A stretch of DNA of 46,144 nucleotides from an uncultured Paraprevotella sp. (GTDB lineage Bacteria; Bacteroidota; Bacteroidia; Bacteroidales; Bacteroidaceae). The position numbers were made by a program, and so were the translations under genes. Where the stretch lies: positions 1 to 46,144 of the forward strand of contig CALULT010000023.1 of the NCBI GenBank assembly GCA_944321565.1, in the 5' to 3' direction. Of this stretch, positions 16,251 through 25,200 are shown piece after piece. The notes below the pieces were generated by a model. It was not told where the DNA came from. It saw only the letters and a program-made list of their open reading frames with translations, and searched no databases. How positions within the stretch are numbered: the stretch's first letter is position 1; the number at the start of each line of letters is the position of its first letter.

Positions 16251-16955
16251 TTATTCAAAATAAAGCGTCAACACAATCATCTTGGACGAAGCCCCGTCCA
16301 GCGATTCAGTAAACTTCCGCAGCGTCCTGTCCGTAAGGTCGTTGCGGTTTCTCTGCAGGATATCCATCAGGCCGAAACAAAACTTCAATTCCGGGATAAG
16401 CTTGAAAAAAGGCAAATAAATGTCGCACCCCATGCCCACTTCCAAATAGCAATCAAAAGGTTTCAAACGCAAAGCCCCCTGCCTTTTGGTCGTCAAATCC
16501 ACCATAGGGTTTACACCCGCAATGAAATACGGCCGGTAATTATTAAAACGCGGCCCCGAAAACTTCAAGTCCAACGGGCAAGAGATATACGTGGATTTGA
16601 TGTTCTGAGTGCTGTCGCGCCCGCTGTGCTGCTCATGAAAGGAAACGTGCTTCTGCCCAAAATGCAAAGTAGGGACAAGGCGTAAGGCCAAATACGTATT
16701 AATACGCATCTCTCCCAATACCCCCACACTGAACCCCGGACCGTAATTGTCCACATCGGCATACCACTGCTCGCCGCTTTCCGGGTCGATGTAGCCGTTG
16801 TTCTGCAGCTCCAAGTCCTGCACATGCACCCCGAAGAGGAACCCGTAATGGAACCTCCGCTGGTCAATATAAGGCCGGTGCTGCACCTTGCGCTCTTGTG
16901 CTCCCACAGCGCATAAACACAACAGGCAAAGGATGGCCGCCATCAATCTCTTCAT
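16251..16955 (-). CDS. PorT-like outer-membrane beta-barrel protein
   Basis: This 234-residue protein has a short signal peptide (MKRLMAAILCLLCLCAVGAQ) and then alternating barrel strands. RRFHYGFLFGVHVQDLELQ near residue 33 and the LDLKFSGPRFNNYRPYFIAGVNP stretch resemble the PorT family of Bacteroidota. It ends in a hydrophobic aromatic strand (MIVLTLYFE) as expected for barrel insertion. PorT of Porphyromonas is needed for type IX secretion; a general PorT-fold barrel without that role cannot be excluded. A weak TATCTTTA box lies at 16984-16991 on the minus strand. It is monocistronic here. Confidence 0.78.
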   Translation of the reverse strand: MKRLMAAILCLLCLCAVGAQERKVQHRPYIDQRRFHYGFLFGVHVQDLELQNNGYIDPESGEQWYADVDNYGPGFSVGVLGEMRINTYLALRLVPTLHFGQKHVSFHEQHSGRDSTQNIKSTYISCPLDLKFSGPRFNNYRPYFIAGVNPMVDLTTKRQGALRLKPFDCYLEVGMGCDIYLPFFKLIPELKFCFGLMDILQRNRNDLTDRTLRKFTESLDGASSKMIVLTLYFE

Positions 16956-17054
16956 GAATCACCAATATTTTTAGAAATAAACGTAAAGATACAATGCTTA
17001 TTGCGTTCCATCGAAGCTTTTCAAACGAAATTCACAAAAAATAGTGAGGAAATA

Positions 17055-17086
17055 TTTGGGAGGATTCTTTTTAAATACTAACTTTG
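17055..17086 (+). promoter_or_regulatory. Promoter of the ferredoxin gene
   Basis: A -33 TTTG (17055-17058) and -7 TAACTTTG (17079-17086) are 20 bases apart, an exact match to the Bacteroides consensus. A leader of about 45 A-rich bases follows. It is one of the best promoters in the window, consistent with strong expression. Confidence 0.8.
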
Positions 17087-17135
17087 CGGTATTCTTAGAA
17101 CAGAAACAACATTAATAACTAAAAATTAAAACAAA

Positions 17136-17303
17136 ATGGCTTACGTAATTGGTGATGATTGTGTAGCATGCGGCACTTGCATTGACGAATGCCCGGTTGG
17201 CGCCATCTCTGAAGGTGAAAAGTATGTAATCAACGCAGACGCTTGCACGGAATGCGGCACTTGCGCTGATGTTTGCCCCTCTGGCGCGATTTCTCTCGGT
17301 TAA
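17136..17303 (+). CDS. 2[4Fe-4S] ferredoxin
   Basis: This 55-residue ferredoxin begins MAYVIGDDCVACGTC and ends at TAA 17301-17303. Two CxxCxxCxxxCP clusters are complete: Cys9, 12, 15, 19-Pro and Cys37, 40, 43, 47-Pro. It is an electron carrier for enzymes such as pyruvate:ferredoxin oxidoreductase and hydrogenases in anaerobic metabolism. Codon choice is simple and A-rich around the start, and it has an excellent promoter, suggesting high expression. It is monocistronic; a long hairpin follows 33 bases after the stop. Confidence 0.97.
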   Translation: MAYVIGDDCVACGTCIDECPVGAISEGEKYVINADACTECGTCADVCPSGAISLG

Positions 17304-17336
17304 TCAAGAGGAAACTACACACGATTGATTTTTATC

Positions 17337-17369
17337 AGAAGGCTGTCCTTGTGAAAAGGGCGGCCTTCT
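17337..17369 (+). terminator. Hairpin after the ferredoxin gene
   Basis: AGAAGGCTGTCC (17337-17348) pairs along its full 12 bases, two of them G-U, with GGGCGGCCTTCT (17358-17369) around a 9-base loop. There is no U-tract after it, so it may be a weak terminator or a 3' protective structure. Confidence 0.5.
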
Positions 17370-17410
17370 GCCGTGTTACCCCGTCAGGCAATCCGGGTGC
17401 CCTTTTTCTG

Positions 17411-17811
17411 GCGCAGTCGAAATTCATGGGAAAGAACGGTTTCATGCTCCCCCGTTGATATGCCGCGACAGATTTGAAATCAATCAAGCAAAGAGTTTGT
17501 CCGTCCGGAGGCAAAACTCCTCCGCCTTGCAGGGGAGGTGGCCCGCAGGGCCGGAGGGGTTTCCCATGCACAAGAGTGACTTCTCCCCTTTTTCCGACCC
17601 GTTTATGTTGTCCGTGGATGTGTCCGGTGTTGTTCTCGTAGGCGTGAGACCCCCTCCGCCCCTCCGGGGCTCGTCCCCCTGCGAGGCGGGACAGTTTTGC
17701 CATCCGCATGGTGAAAAAAGGGTCGTTACGACCCCCGCCGCATGGAGAACAGAAGGGGCGTTACGTCCCGCACAGAATTTATTAAATCCTCATTAAATTT
17801 CTACTGCCCCC
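17411..17811. repeat. Interspersed modular repeat, copy B
   Basis: This copy is collinear with copy C at 40777-41144. The left flank (GCGCAGTCGAAATTCA..., GACAGATTTGAAATCAATC) leads to an inverted pair 17517-17559 / 17650-17694 spanning exactly 178 bp. Next come a GGGTCGTTACGACCC palindrome and an A/T-rich tail ending TTCTACTGCCCC at 17811. The gap 17304-17792 contains nothing else except the ferredoxin hairpin. The last 19 bases overlap the 3' end of the flippase gene. Confidence 0.9.
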
Positions 17812-19274
17812 TTTTTCTTCAACAAATACCCGGCACACTCCTTGAAAGTGGCAGAGCCGCAAAGCCACATCACAGCCACATAAAGGACGGCCGCCACCAC
17901 AATCTTCGCGCCAAAAAGGAGATACAGGTTGCTTATGGGAGAAGTGATAAAAGCCGTCGCCACCATGACCAGCCCCGCAATGGCGGCATAAGGGAACAAA
18001 TCAGAAAATGCTTCGCGCAAACGCAAACCGATTTCCCGATGCACGAAATAGAACCACAAGCCCAATCCCAGGATGTTGACACACGTACATGCGCAAACCA
18101 TCACATACACGCCGTAAGGGTAGGACAACAACACCGTGGCCAACTGGGCCGCTCCCATCCCTACCGTATTCCAAAACACAAGATCCGAACGGTCTTTGGT
18201 AATGACCAGGTTAAGGCAAAGGTATTGAACCGGCCCCGCAAATGCCCCGACACATAAAATCTGCATCAACGGCACACTCTCCAACCATTTCTCCGTCACG
18301 GTAATGAGCGTAAACTCGCGGGCGACAAGCGCAAGCCCGAACAATGCAGGGAATGCGACAAAAGCCGTGAAACGCAACATCTTGCGGAAAACACGCTTAT
18401 GGCGTTCACGTTCATCCGACACGTTCCGCAACACGGGCTGCGCCACTTCCTTCACCGTGCCCGTTATCATATTGCTCCCCATGATTGTCCATTTGCCCGC
18501 TTGGTTGTAAACTCCCACCTCATGCACGGAATAAACACGCCCCAAGACAATCGTGAGCAGATTCGCGTTGATTACGTTGCAAATATCCGTGGCCAGCAAC
18601 TTGCAACTGAATCCGAACATCTCTTTTAAAGGACGGAACGTAACCGGCCACGTAGGACGCCAACGGGAAAAATACCAGAAAAGCACCGTGTTACAGGTCG
18701 CAAAAGCGATGCTCTGCGTAACCAGCCCCCAATAAGCATAACCGAAATACACCATCGTGACAGCTATCACACTGGACGTCGTCAGGCTCGTCACTGTGAT
18801 GATAGCCTTCTGTTTCACTTGAAGGGTGCGGAACAGGTATGCGCAAGGCGCCATCCCCAAACTGGAGATAAGGAAACCTAAAAAAGCATACCGCGCCAAT
18901 GGCGTAAGATCAGAAAGGTCATAGTCCGAGGCCGCCTCGGACTTCTGATAAAATTCCGTAATCAAAGGAGCCAGAAAAAACAAAATCACATAGAGCAAAG
19001 TGCCCACTCCCACGTTGAACCAAAAGACAGCATTATAATCTTCATGGAGCACCACCTTGCGGTTCGCCAAAGCGGTTCTGAACCCGCTGTCCTGCAGCAC
19101 ACTGGAAATAAGGCCAAACACCTGCAACAGCCCCACCATGCCATAATCCGAAGGCGTAAGCATCCGTGCGAGGAAAATTCCGAACACGGCTCCCAAAAGC
19201 AACTGGGCACCGTTGCTGATACTGCTCCACACCAACCCCTTGGCGGTTTTTTCCTTCAGCGAACTTTCCGGCAT
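17793..19274 (-). CDS. Polysaccharide flippase, MOP superfamily (Wzx/MviN-like)
   Basis: This 493-residue integral membrane protein has about 12-14 hydrophobic segments. It begins LKEKTAKGLVWSSISNGAQLLLGAVFGIFLARMLTPSDYG, the signature opening of lipopolysaccharide/O-antigen flippases. Members move lipid-linked oligosaccharides across the inner membrane for capsule, O-antigen or exopolysaccharide assembly. The C-terminal residues GAVEI and the stop codon are supplied by the edge of repeat copy B, so the original C terminus was probably altered when the repeat arrived. The glycosyltransferase-like gene lies 23 bases upstream. Only two glycan genes are present, not a full locus. Confidence 0.9.
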   Translation of the reverse strand: MPESSLKEKTAKGLVWSSISNGAQLLLGAVFGIFLARMLTPSDYGMVGLLQVFGLISSVLQDSGFRTALANRKVVLHEDYNAVFWFNVGVGTLLYVILFFLAPLITEFYQKSEAASDYDLSDLTPLARYAFLGFLISSLGMAPCAYLFRTLQVKQKAIITVTSLTTSSVIAVTMVYFGYAYWGLVTQSIAFATCNTVLFWYFSRWRPTWPVTFRPLKEMFGFSCKLLATDICNVINANLLTIVLGRVYSVHEVGVYNQAGKWTIMGSNMITGTVKEVAQPVLRNVSDERERHKRVFRKMLRFTAFVAFPALFGLALVAREFTLITVTEKWLESVPLMQILCVGAFAGPVQYLCLNLVITKDRSDLVFWNTVGMGAAQLATVLLSYPYGVYVMVCACTCVNILGLGLWFYFVHREIGLRLREAFSDLFPYAAIAGLVMVATAFITSPISNLYLLFGAKIVVAAVLYVAVMWLCGSATFKECAGYLLKKKGAVEI

Positions 19275-19297
19275 CTCCTACATCCCCCAAAACGCCC

Positions 19298-20305
19298 CTA
19301 TGCTTTTTGCCATTTCACGCAAATTTGGTGATACAAATCCCATACGATCTTCTTAATCCCCGCACACGGGACACCTGTATATTCACCCGCTTTCTTCCAA
19401 AATCCCTCTTCATCACGAATATTCCGTTGCTGTTCCAACAACAAATAAAGCCGGTAGAGCCCGCTACGTTTCTCTGCAGGCAAATGCCACACGGCAAGAT
19501 TCTCATCCCCGCGCTTGACATTATTGTAACGCAACCCGGTCCACATCCGTTTCACATATTTGTTCCCGATATTATTACGGATATGCAAACGTTCGGCCAA
19601 CAGGCTCAACATCTGTGCTTCTTCATGAATGCGGGGGCCGCCAGCAGGAAGCCCGAGGTTGAACTCCCACAGTTTCGAATATTCCCTGTTAATGCCCGCC
19701 ACAGCATTTTGACCCAACGCGATAAACTCCCCGCCATAGTAACGCAACGGCGTGGAAGGAGGTTCGGAATAACAAAGACTATAAACGCCCTCCATCTGTT
19801 CCATGCTCGTGCCGTTAATCGGATAAGTCCTTGGGTAACCGACATCATACAATGCGCTCCCATATTTCCGCACGGCATAGAACAAATCATCCAACGGCTT
19901 ACGGCACAAACAATCCGCATCGCAAACCAACACGACATCATAATCTCCCATGCGTTTTTCCATGGCCTCCAAGATGTCATAAAGGTAAAATTGATTCATC
20001 CAAGCCTTGTACCACCCCTTAGGCGGACGATGGGTATAAGGAAGTGTGACGATTTCCGCATCCGTACGCAACAAGAGCCGCGTAATGAAAGCAGGCAGCT
20101 CATGGGCACCAAGATTGGTGAAAAACAAAAGTTTCGCCTCGGGATTATAATGATGGAACGTCGTGAGGAAAGGCACCAAAAGCTGCATGTAAACAGAGTG
20201 TACCAAAGCTGAATCGCCCCACCCCCCTCCTTGAGGATAAAAGCTGGCTTCTTCGGGTGATTCGCGGTAAAACCACGTAGCGATATAATCTCTGCCTTCT
20301 ATCAT
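19298..20305 (-). CDS. Putative glycosyltransferase (GT-A-like)
   Basis: This 335-residue protein has no signal peptide and is probably cytoplasmic. A likely metal and sugar-nucleotide site is VVLVCDADCLCRKPLDDL near residue 125, with Asp-Ala-Asp fitting a GT-A DxD motif. HYNPEAKLLFFTN near 52 resembles strands of nucleotide-sugar-binding folds, and RYYGGEFIALGQNA and NIGNKYVKRMWTGLRYNN follow later. I do not recognise a specific family. The flippase gene 23 bases downstream suggests a role in building the glycan that the flippase exports. Confidence 0.68.
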   Translation of the reverse strand: MIEGRDYIATWFYRESPEEASFYPQGGGWGDSALVHSVYMQLLVPFLTTFHHYNPEAKLLFFTNLGAHELPAFITRLLLRTDAEIVTLPYTHRPPKGWYKAWMNQFYLYDILEAMEKRMGDYDVVLVCDADCLCRKPLDDLFYAVRKYGSALYDVGYPRTYPINGTSMEQMEGVYSLCYSEPPSTPLRYYGGEFIALGQNAVAGINREYSKLWEFNLGLPAGGPRIHEEAQMLSLLAERLHIRNNIGNKYVKRMWTGLRYNNVKRGDENLAVWHLPAEKRSGLYRLYLLLEQQRNIRDEEGFWKKAGEYTGVPCAGIKKIVWDLYHQICVKWQKA

Positions 20306-20453
20306 AATCTGTCATTCTTCGGATTTCGGTGCTAAGATAAGATTTTATTTGCATAAAACAGACAAAAAGAGCAAGAATGTTTAAACAAAATGTCTTCCAG
20401 CTGCTTTTTTCGACCAACAAACTGGCAAATAAGAGAAAAATCAGGCGAAATGC

Positions 20454-20484
20454 TTTGCCGGATACAGAAATATGCCTAATTTTA
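20454..20484 (+). promoter_or_regulatory. Candidate promoter of the V-type ATPase operon
   Basis: A TTTG (20454-20457) and TAATTTTA (20477-20484) lie 19 bases apart. The -7 box deviates from TAnnTTTG only at its last base. A leader of about 43 bases precedes the subunit E start at 20534. Confidence 0.5.
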
Positions 20485-20533
20485 GCGCACCAAAAGACCC
20501 AATAGACGAACAAACAGGAAAACATAACATATC

Positions 20534-21133
20534 ATGGAAAAGATTCAAGAACTGACCGATAAGCTTTATCGCGAAGGCGTGGAAAAAGGTGAAGCCGAAG
20601 CAGCCCGTCTTGTGGAAGCCGCAAGGGAGGAAGCCACTAAAATCTTGGCCGGTGCACAAGAAGAAGCCGACAAAATCTTGGCCGATGCGGACAAAAAGTC
20701 GAAAGAATTGGAAACCAACACCAAAGCCGAATTAAAGTTGGCGGCAGGACAAGCCTTGGAAGCCCTGAAATCGGAAGTGGCCGACATGATTTCCTCACGT
20801 ATGGCAAACAATGCGGCCACAGAATTGACGGCTGAAAAGGATTTCATGGGACGATTTGTAGTGTCCATGGCCAAAAATTGGGCGGCCGAAGGTGGCATGA
20901 CAGTGTCCACCCCCGACGCGGAAGCACTCACCGCTTACATCCGTGATAAGGCAAAAAAGCTGTTAACCGAGGGACTGAAGATAGAAAAAGTGGCGGGACG
21001 CCCGGCCGCCTTCTCCATCTCCCCTGCAGACGGCAGCTATAGGGTGGACTTCGGCCCGGAAGAGTTTGCCGCCTATTTCAAAGAATTCCTCCGGCCCCAG
21101 CTGGTGGAAATGCTTTTCGAGCCACGCTCATAG
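20534..21133 (+). CDS. V-type ATP synthase subunit E (peripheral stalk)
   Basis: This 199-residue protein is the peripheral-stalk subunit tying the catalytic head to the membrane sector. Residues about 1-75 are a long Ala/Glu/Lys coiled coil (ARLVEAAREEATKILAGAQEEADKILADAD). The C-terminal globular part ends DFGPEEFAAYFKEFLRPQLVEMLF, which fits the E subunit head. It is the first gene of a tightly spaced seven-gene operon ending at 28090, with 15 bases to the next gene. No separate subunit G/H partner for the coiled coil is visible in the operon. Confidence 0.88.
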   Translation: MEKIQELTDKLYREGVEKGEAEAARLVEAAREEATKILAGAQEEADKILADADKKSKELETNTKAELKLAAGQALEALKSEVADMISSRMANNAATELTAEKDFMGRFVVSMAKNWAAEGGMTVSTPDAEALTAYIRDKAKKLLTEGLKIEKVAGRPAAFSISPADGSYRVDFGPEEFAAYFKEFLRPQLVEMLFEPRS

Positions 21134-21148
21134 CACACATCACGCGAC

Positions 21149-21997
21149 ATGAAAAAGAATTATTATGCATTGGTGGCCGGCATGCCGGACGTGGCCGCAG
21201 ACGATGCCAAACCGGCATTAAGTGTGGCTGTGTTCAAAGAAGAATACCTTCCCCGGCTTTCCGCCAAAGACCGAAAGTTGGCGGAGCTTGTCCTCCTGAA
21301 ATACGACAACCACAACCTGTTAGCCTATTTGCGACAAGGAGAAGAGGCCGACTTTGACACACGGGCCGTATATCCGCGTGAAGCTTGGATTGAAGCCATG
21401 GCACAAGTAAAAGCCGATGACGAGCAAGGACGCACACTCCCTCCCTTTTTTTATAAGTTCATCACCGCCTGGCCTACCTTGGAAGAGACAGCCGAAGGCC
21501 GGTTGCCGGAAGACGTACTCGCCGAAGCTTATTACAATTACGTGGAAAAGACCGGTAACGCTTTCATGCGCGATTGGTTCGCCTTCGACCGAGATGTGCG
21601 CAATGTGCTGACTGCACTCACGGCCCGACGTTACGGTTTCCAACCCGCAACACGGCTGATAGGCAGAAACGAAGTGGCACAAGCTTTAGCCACATCGGGA
21701 AGCCGCGACTTCGGCCTGGGGACGGAATTGGACTGGCTGGACACGCTGACACGTATTTACGACACGCCCGACCCCGTGGAACGGGAACGGAAGCTTGACC
21801 TATTGAAATGGGACTGGCTGGAGGAGCACACGTTTTTCCATTATTTCTCTGTGGAACGCCTGTTGGCCTTGTTGCTCAAACTTGACATCGTGGAACGGTG
21901 GGCGGCCATCGACCCCAAACGGGGAGGACACGTGTTCCGCGAATTAGTGGAACGACTGAGAAATGAGGCGGAAATCCCACAGGAATTCAAAAAATAA
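21149..21997 (+). CDS. DUF2764 family protein; probable divergent V-ATPase subunit C
   Basis: This 282-residue soluble, largely helical protein starts MKKNYYALVAGMPDV and fits the DUF2764 family found in Bacteroidota V-ATPase operons. Residues 46-62 (ELVLLKYDNHNLLAYLR) match the conserved D-x-H-N-L...LR pattern that I know from V-ATPase subunit C (NtpC/d), for example LLLLRNDLHNLQALLR in Thermus. The position between E and A is also the usual place of subunit C. My inference is that it caps the central stalk where subunit C would. The C-terminal half (FFHYFSVERLLALLLKLDIVERW) is amphipathic helix. It is 15 bases after subunit E. Confidence 0.8.
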   Translation: MKKNYYALVAGMPDVAADDAKPALSVAVFKEEYLPRLSAKDRKLAELVLLKYDNHNLLAYLRQGEEADFDTRAVYPREAWIEAMAQVKADDEQGRTLPPFFYKFITAWPTLEETAEGRLPEDVLAEAYYNYVEKTGNAFMRDWFAFDRDVRNVLTALTARRYGFQPATRLIGRNEVAQALATSGSRDFGLGTELDWLDTLTRIYDTPDPVERERKLDLLKWDWLEEHTFFHYFSVERLLALLLKLDIVERWAAIDPKRGGHVFRELVERLRNEAEIPQEFKK

Positions 21998-22095
21998 GCT
22001 TTTCCTGTGTGGCCACACGCCTTCCCCCCGGGAAAAACGGGAAACGGGTATGCTAAAAACATTAAAGACAAAAAAGCAAAGAAATAAAAAAAGAT

Positions 22096-23850
22096 ATGGC
22101 AACAAAAGGCAGAGTGGTTGGGGTCATCTCCAACATCGTGACCATCGAAGCCGACGGACCGGTGGCACAAAATGAAATCTGTTACATCACCACCGGGGGC
22201 GACCGCCTGATGGCCGAGGTCATCAAGGTGGCGGGACGAGAAGCCTACGTGCAGGTATTTGAAAGCACACGCGGCATGAAAGTGGGCGCGGAAGCCGAGT
22301 TCACAGGAAGGCCGCTCGAAGTAACGCTGGGGCCAGGCATGCTGTCGAAGAATTATGACGGGTTGCAAAACGACCTGGACAAGATGGAAGGCGTGTTCCT
22401 GCGCCGCGGGCAATACACCGACCCGTTGGACCGCGACCGGAAGTGGCACTTCGTGCCGCTCGCGAAAGCCGGCGACAGCGTGGAAGGCTCGGCCTGGCTG
22501 GGCGAAGTGGAGGAAAACCACCAGAAACTGAAAATCATGGCACCCATCGCCCTGCGTGGCACGGCCACGGTAAAGACCATCGCCGCAGAGGGCGACTACA
22601 CATGCGATGAGACGATAGCCGTGCTCACGGCAGAGGACGGGGAGGACATCCGGGTGACGATGGTGCAGAAGTGGCCCGTGAAGACCGCCATGACGAACTA
22701 CCGCGAGAAGCCGCGCCCATTCAAACTATTGGAAACGGGTGTGCGCACGATTGACACCATGAACCCCATCGTGGAGGGCGGCACGGGCTTTATCCCCGGT
22801 CCCTTCGGCACGGGAAAGACCGTGCTGCAGCATGCCATCTCCAAGCAGGCTGAAGCCGACATCGTGATCATCGCGGCCTGCGGCGAACGTGCCAACGAGG
22901 TGGTGGAAGTGTTCACGGAGTTTCCCGAGCTGGTCGATCCGCACACGGGACGCAAGCTGATGGAACGCACCATCATCGTGGCCAACACCTCGAACATGCC
23001 CGTGGCGGCCCGCGAGGCATCGGTCTATACGGCCATGACGCTGGCCGAATACTACCGCTCCATGGGGTTGCGCGTGTTGCTCATGGCCGACTCCACATCG
23101 CGCTGGGCACAAGCCTTGCGCGAGATGTCCAACCGCATGGAGGAACTTCCCGGCCCGGACGCGTTCCCGATGGACCTCTCGGCCATCATTTCCAATTTCT
23201 ACGGCCGCGCGGGCTACGTCTATCTGAACAACGGCGCGACAGGCTCCATCACGTTCATCGGCACCGTGTCGCCGGCAGGCGGTAACCTGAAAGAGCCGGT
23301 GACGGAAAACACCAAGAAAGTGGCCCGCTGCTTCTACGCCCTCGAACAAGAACGCGCCGACCGCAAACGTTATCCGGCCGTGAACCCCATTGACTCGTAT
23401 TCGAAATACTTGGAATACCCCGAGTTCGAAGCTTACATCACCAAGCACATCGGCCCGGACTGGACGGCAAAAGTAAACGAGCTGAAGACGCGCCTGCTGC
23501 GCGGAAAGGAAATCGCCGAACAAATCAATATCCTGGGCGACGACGGCGTACCGGTGGACTACCACGTGACGTTTTGGAAGTCGGAAGTCATCGACTATGT
23601 GGTGCTCCAGCAGGACGCCTTCGACGAAGTGGATGCCGTGACGCCCTTGGAACGCCAGGAGGACATCCTGGACTTGGTGACGGAAATCTGCCGCGCGGAC
23701 TACAGTTTCGACACGTTCCTGGAAGTAACGGACTGGTTCAAAAGGCTCATCAACCTGTGCAAGCAAATGAACTACTCGGCCTACAAGGGCGCGGAGTTCG
23801 AGGACTACAAACGGCAAATACGCGCGATGGTCGCGGAAAAGCAATCATAA
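22096..23850 (+). CDS. V-type ATP synthase subunit A (catalytic)
   Basis: This 584-residue catalytic subunit hydrolyses or synthesises ATP at the A/B interface. An N-terminal barrel (about 4-70) is followed by the non-homologous region typical of V-type A subunits. The P-loop GPFGTGKT lies at 235-242, then CGERANEVVEVF and the SRWAQALREMSNRMEELPG stretch near 340. Length is usual for the family. The ATG lies 98 bases after DUF2764; that gap holds no other convincing gene. Subunit B follows after 18 bases. Confidence 0.97.
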   Translation: MATKGRVVGVISNIVTIEADGPVAQNEICYITTGGDRLMAEVIKVAGREAYVQVFESTRGMKVGAEAEFTGRPLEVTLGPGMLSKNYDGLQNDLDKMEGVFLRRGQYTDPLDRDRKWHFVPLAKAGDSVEGSAWLGEVEENHQKLKIMAPIALRGTATVKTIAAEGDYTCDETIAVLTAEDGEDIRVTMVQKWPVKTAMTNYREKPRPFKLLETGVRTIDTMNPIVEGGTGFIPGPFGTGKTVLQHAISKQAEADIVIIAACGERANEVVEVFTEFPELVDPHTGRKLMERTIIVANTSNMPVAAREASVYTAMTLAEYYRSMGLRVLLMADSTSRWAQALREMSNRMEELPGPDAFPMDLSAIISNFYGRAGYVYLNNGATGSITFIGTVSPAGGNLKEPVTENTKKVARCFYALEQERADRKRYPAVNPIDSYSKYLEYPEFEAYITKHIGPDWTAKVNELKTRLLRGKEIAEQINILGDDGVPVDYHVTFWKSEVIDYVVLQQDAFDEVDAVTPLERQEDILDLVTEICRADYSFDTFLEVTDWFKRLINLCKQMNYSAYKGAEFEDYKRQIRAMVAEKQS

Positions 23851-23868
23851 GAGGAGGAGAAACTGACT

Positions 23869-25188
23869 ATGGCAACAAAGGCATTCCAAAGAGTATATAC
23901 GAAAATCAGCCAAATCACCAAAGCCACCTGCACGTTGAAAGCCACCGGGGTGGGCGCCGACGAGCTGGCTGTGGTTGACGGCCGCCTGGCCCAGGTGGTC
24001 AAAATCGCAAGGGATGAAGTCACCCTGCAAGTGTTCGAAGGCACGGGCGGCATCCCCACCGATGCCGAAGTGGTGTTCACGGGCAAAGCCCCCACGCTGA
24101 AAGTGGGCGACCAGCTGGCCGGACGCTTCTTCGACGCTTATGGACACCCCATCGACGGCGGCCCTGACCCCGAAGGCAAGGAAGTGGAGATTGGCGGCCC
24201 TTCGGTGAATCCCGTGCGCCGCAAACAGCCGTCCGAACTTATCGCCACGGGCATCGCGGGCATCGACCTGAACAACACGCTCGTCTCCGGGCAGAAAATC
24301 CCCTTCTTCGCCGACCCCGACCAGCCCTTCAACCAAGTGATGGCCATGGTGGCCCTGCGCGCCCGGGCCGACAAGATCGTGCTGGGCGGCATGGGCATGA
24401 CGAACGACGACTACCTCTATTTCAAGAACGTGTTCTCCAACGCCGGTGCGCTTGACCGCATCGTGAGTTTCGTGAACACCACCGAAGACCCGGCCGTGGA
24501 ACGCCTCCTGGTGCCCGACATGGCACTCACGGCTGCCGAATATTTCGCTGTGGAGAAAAACGAGAAGGTGCTCGTGCTCCTCACCGACATGACATCCTAC
24601 GCCGACTCGCTGGCCATCGTGTCCAACCGCATGGACCAGATTCCCTCGAAGGACTCCATGCCCGGCTCACTTTATTCAGACTTAGCCAAGATTTACGAAA
24701 AGGCAGCGCAGTTCCCCTCGGGCGGCTCCATCACCATCATCGCGGTGACCACGCTGAGCGGCGGCGACATCACGCATGCCGTGCCCGACAACACGGGATA
24801 CATCACCGAAGGACAGCTCTTCCTGCGCCGCGACAGCGACATCGGCAAGGTCGTCGTTGACCCTTTCCGCTCTCTCTCGCGCCTGAAACAGCTCGTGGCC
24901 GGCAAGAAGACCCGCCGCGACCATCCGCAGCTGATGAACGCCGCCGTGCGCCTTTATGCCGACGCGGCCAATGCCAAGACCAAGCTGGAAAACGGCTTCG
25001 ACCTGACGGACTACGACAACCGCGCATTGGCCTTCGCCAAGGACTATGCCGACAAGCTGCTGGCCATTGATGTCAACCTAGACACGACTGAAATGCTCGA
25101 TGTGACATGGGCGTTGCTGGCTAAATACTTCAAGCCCGAGGAAGTGAACATCAAGAAAGAGCTGGTGGACGAATATTGGACAAAATAA
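23869..25188 (+). CDS. V-type ATP synthase subunit B (non-catalytic nucleotide-binding)
   Basis: This 439-residue subunit is homologous to A but without a functional P-loop: the equivalent position reads VSGQKIPFFADPDQPFN. GRFFDAYGHPIDGG near residue 86 and LLTDMTSYADSLAIVSNRMDQIPS near 240 are family landmarks. Three B subunits alternate with three A subunits in the head and contribute an arginine to the active site. It follows A by 18 bases and precedes D by 12. Confidence 0.97.
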   Translation: MATKAFQRVYTKISQITKATCTLKATGVGADELAVVDGRLAQVVKIARDEVTLQVFEGTGGIPTDAEVVFTGKAPTLKVGDQLAGRFFDAYGHPIDGGPDPEGKEVEIGGPSVNPVRRKQPSELIATGIAGIDLNNTLVSGQKIPFFADPDQPFNQVMAMVALRARADKIVLGGMGMTNDDYLYFKNVFSNAGALDRIVSFVNTTEDPAVERLLVPDMALTAAEYFAVEKNEKVLVLLTDMTSYADSLAIVSNRMDQIPSKDSMPGSLYSDLAKIYEKAAQFPSGGSITIIAVTTLSGGDITHAVPDNTGYITEGQLFLRRDSDIGKVVVDPFRSLSRLKQLVAGKKTRRDHPQLMNAAVRLYADAANAKTKLENGFDLTDYDNRALAFAKDYADKLLAIDVNLDTTEMLDVTWALLAKYFKPEEVNIKKELVDEYWTK

Positions 25189-25200
25189 ACCAACGCGGCC

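Noticed and set aside
17455-18257. Plus-strand ORFs spanning repeat copy B (and equivalents in A and C)
   Set aside because: The reading frames differ between copies, run into the antisense of the flippase gene and have no promoter; they are chance ORFs in GC-rich repeat sequence.
22050-22175. Possible small subunit gene between DUF2764 and subunit A
   Set aside because: An ATG at 22050 opens a very basic frame that overlaps subunit A out of frame and resembles no V-ATPase F or G subunit.
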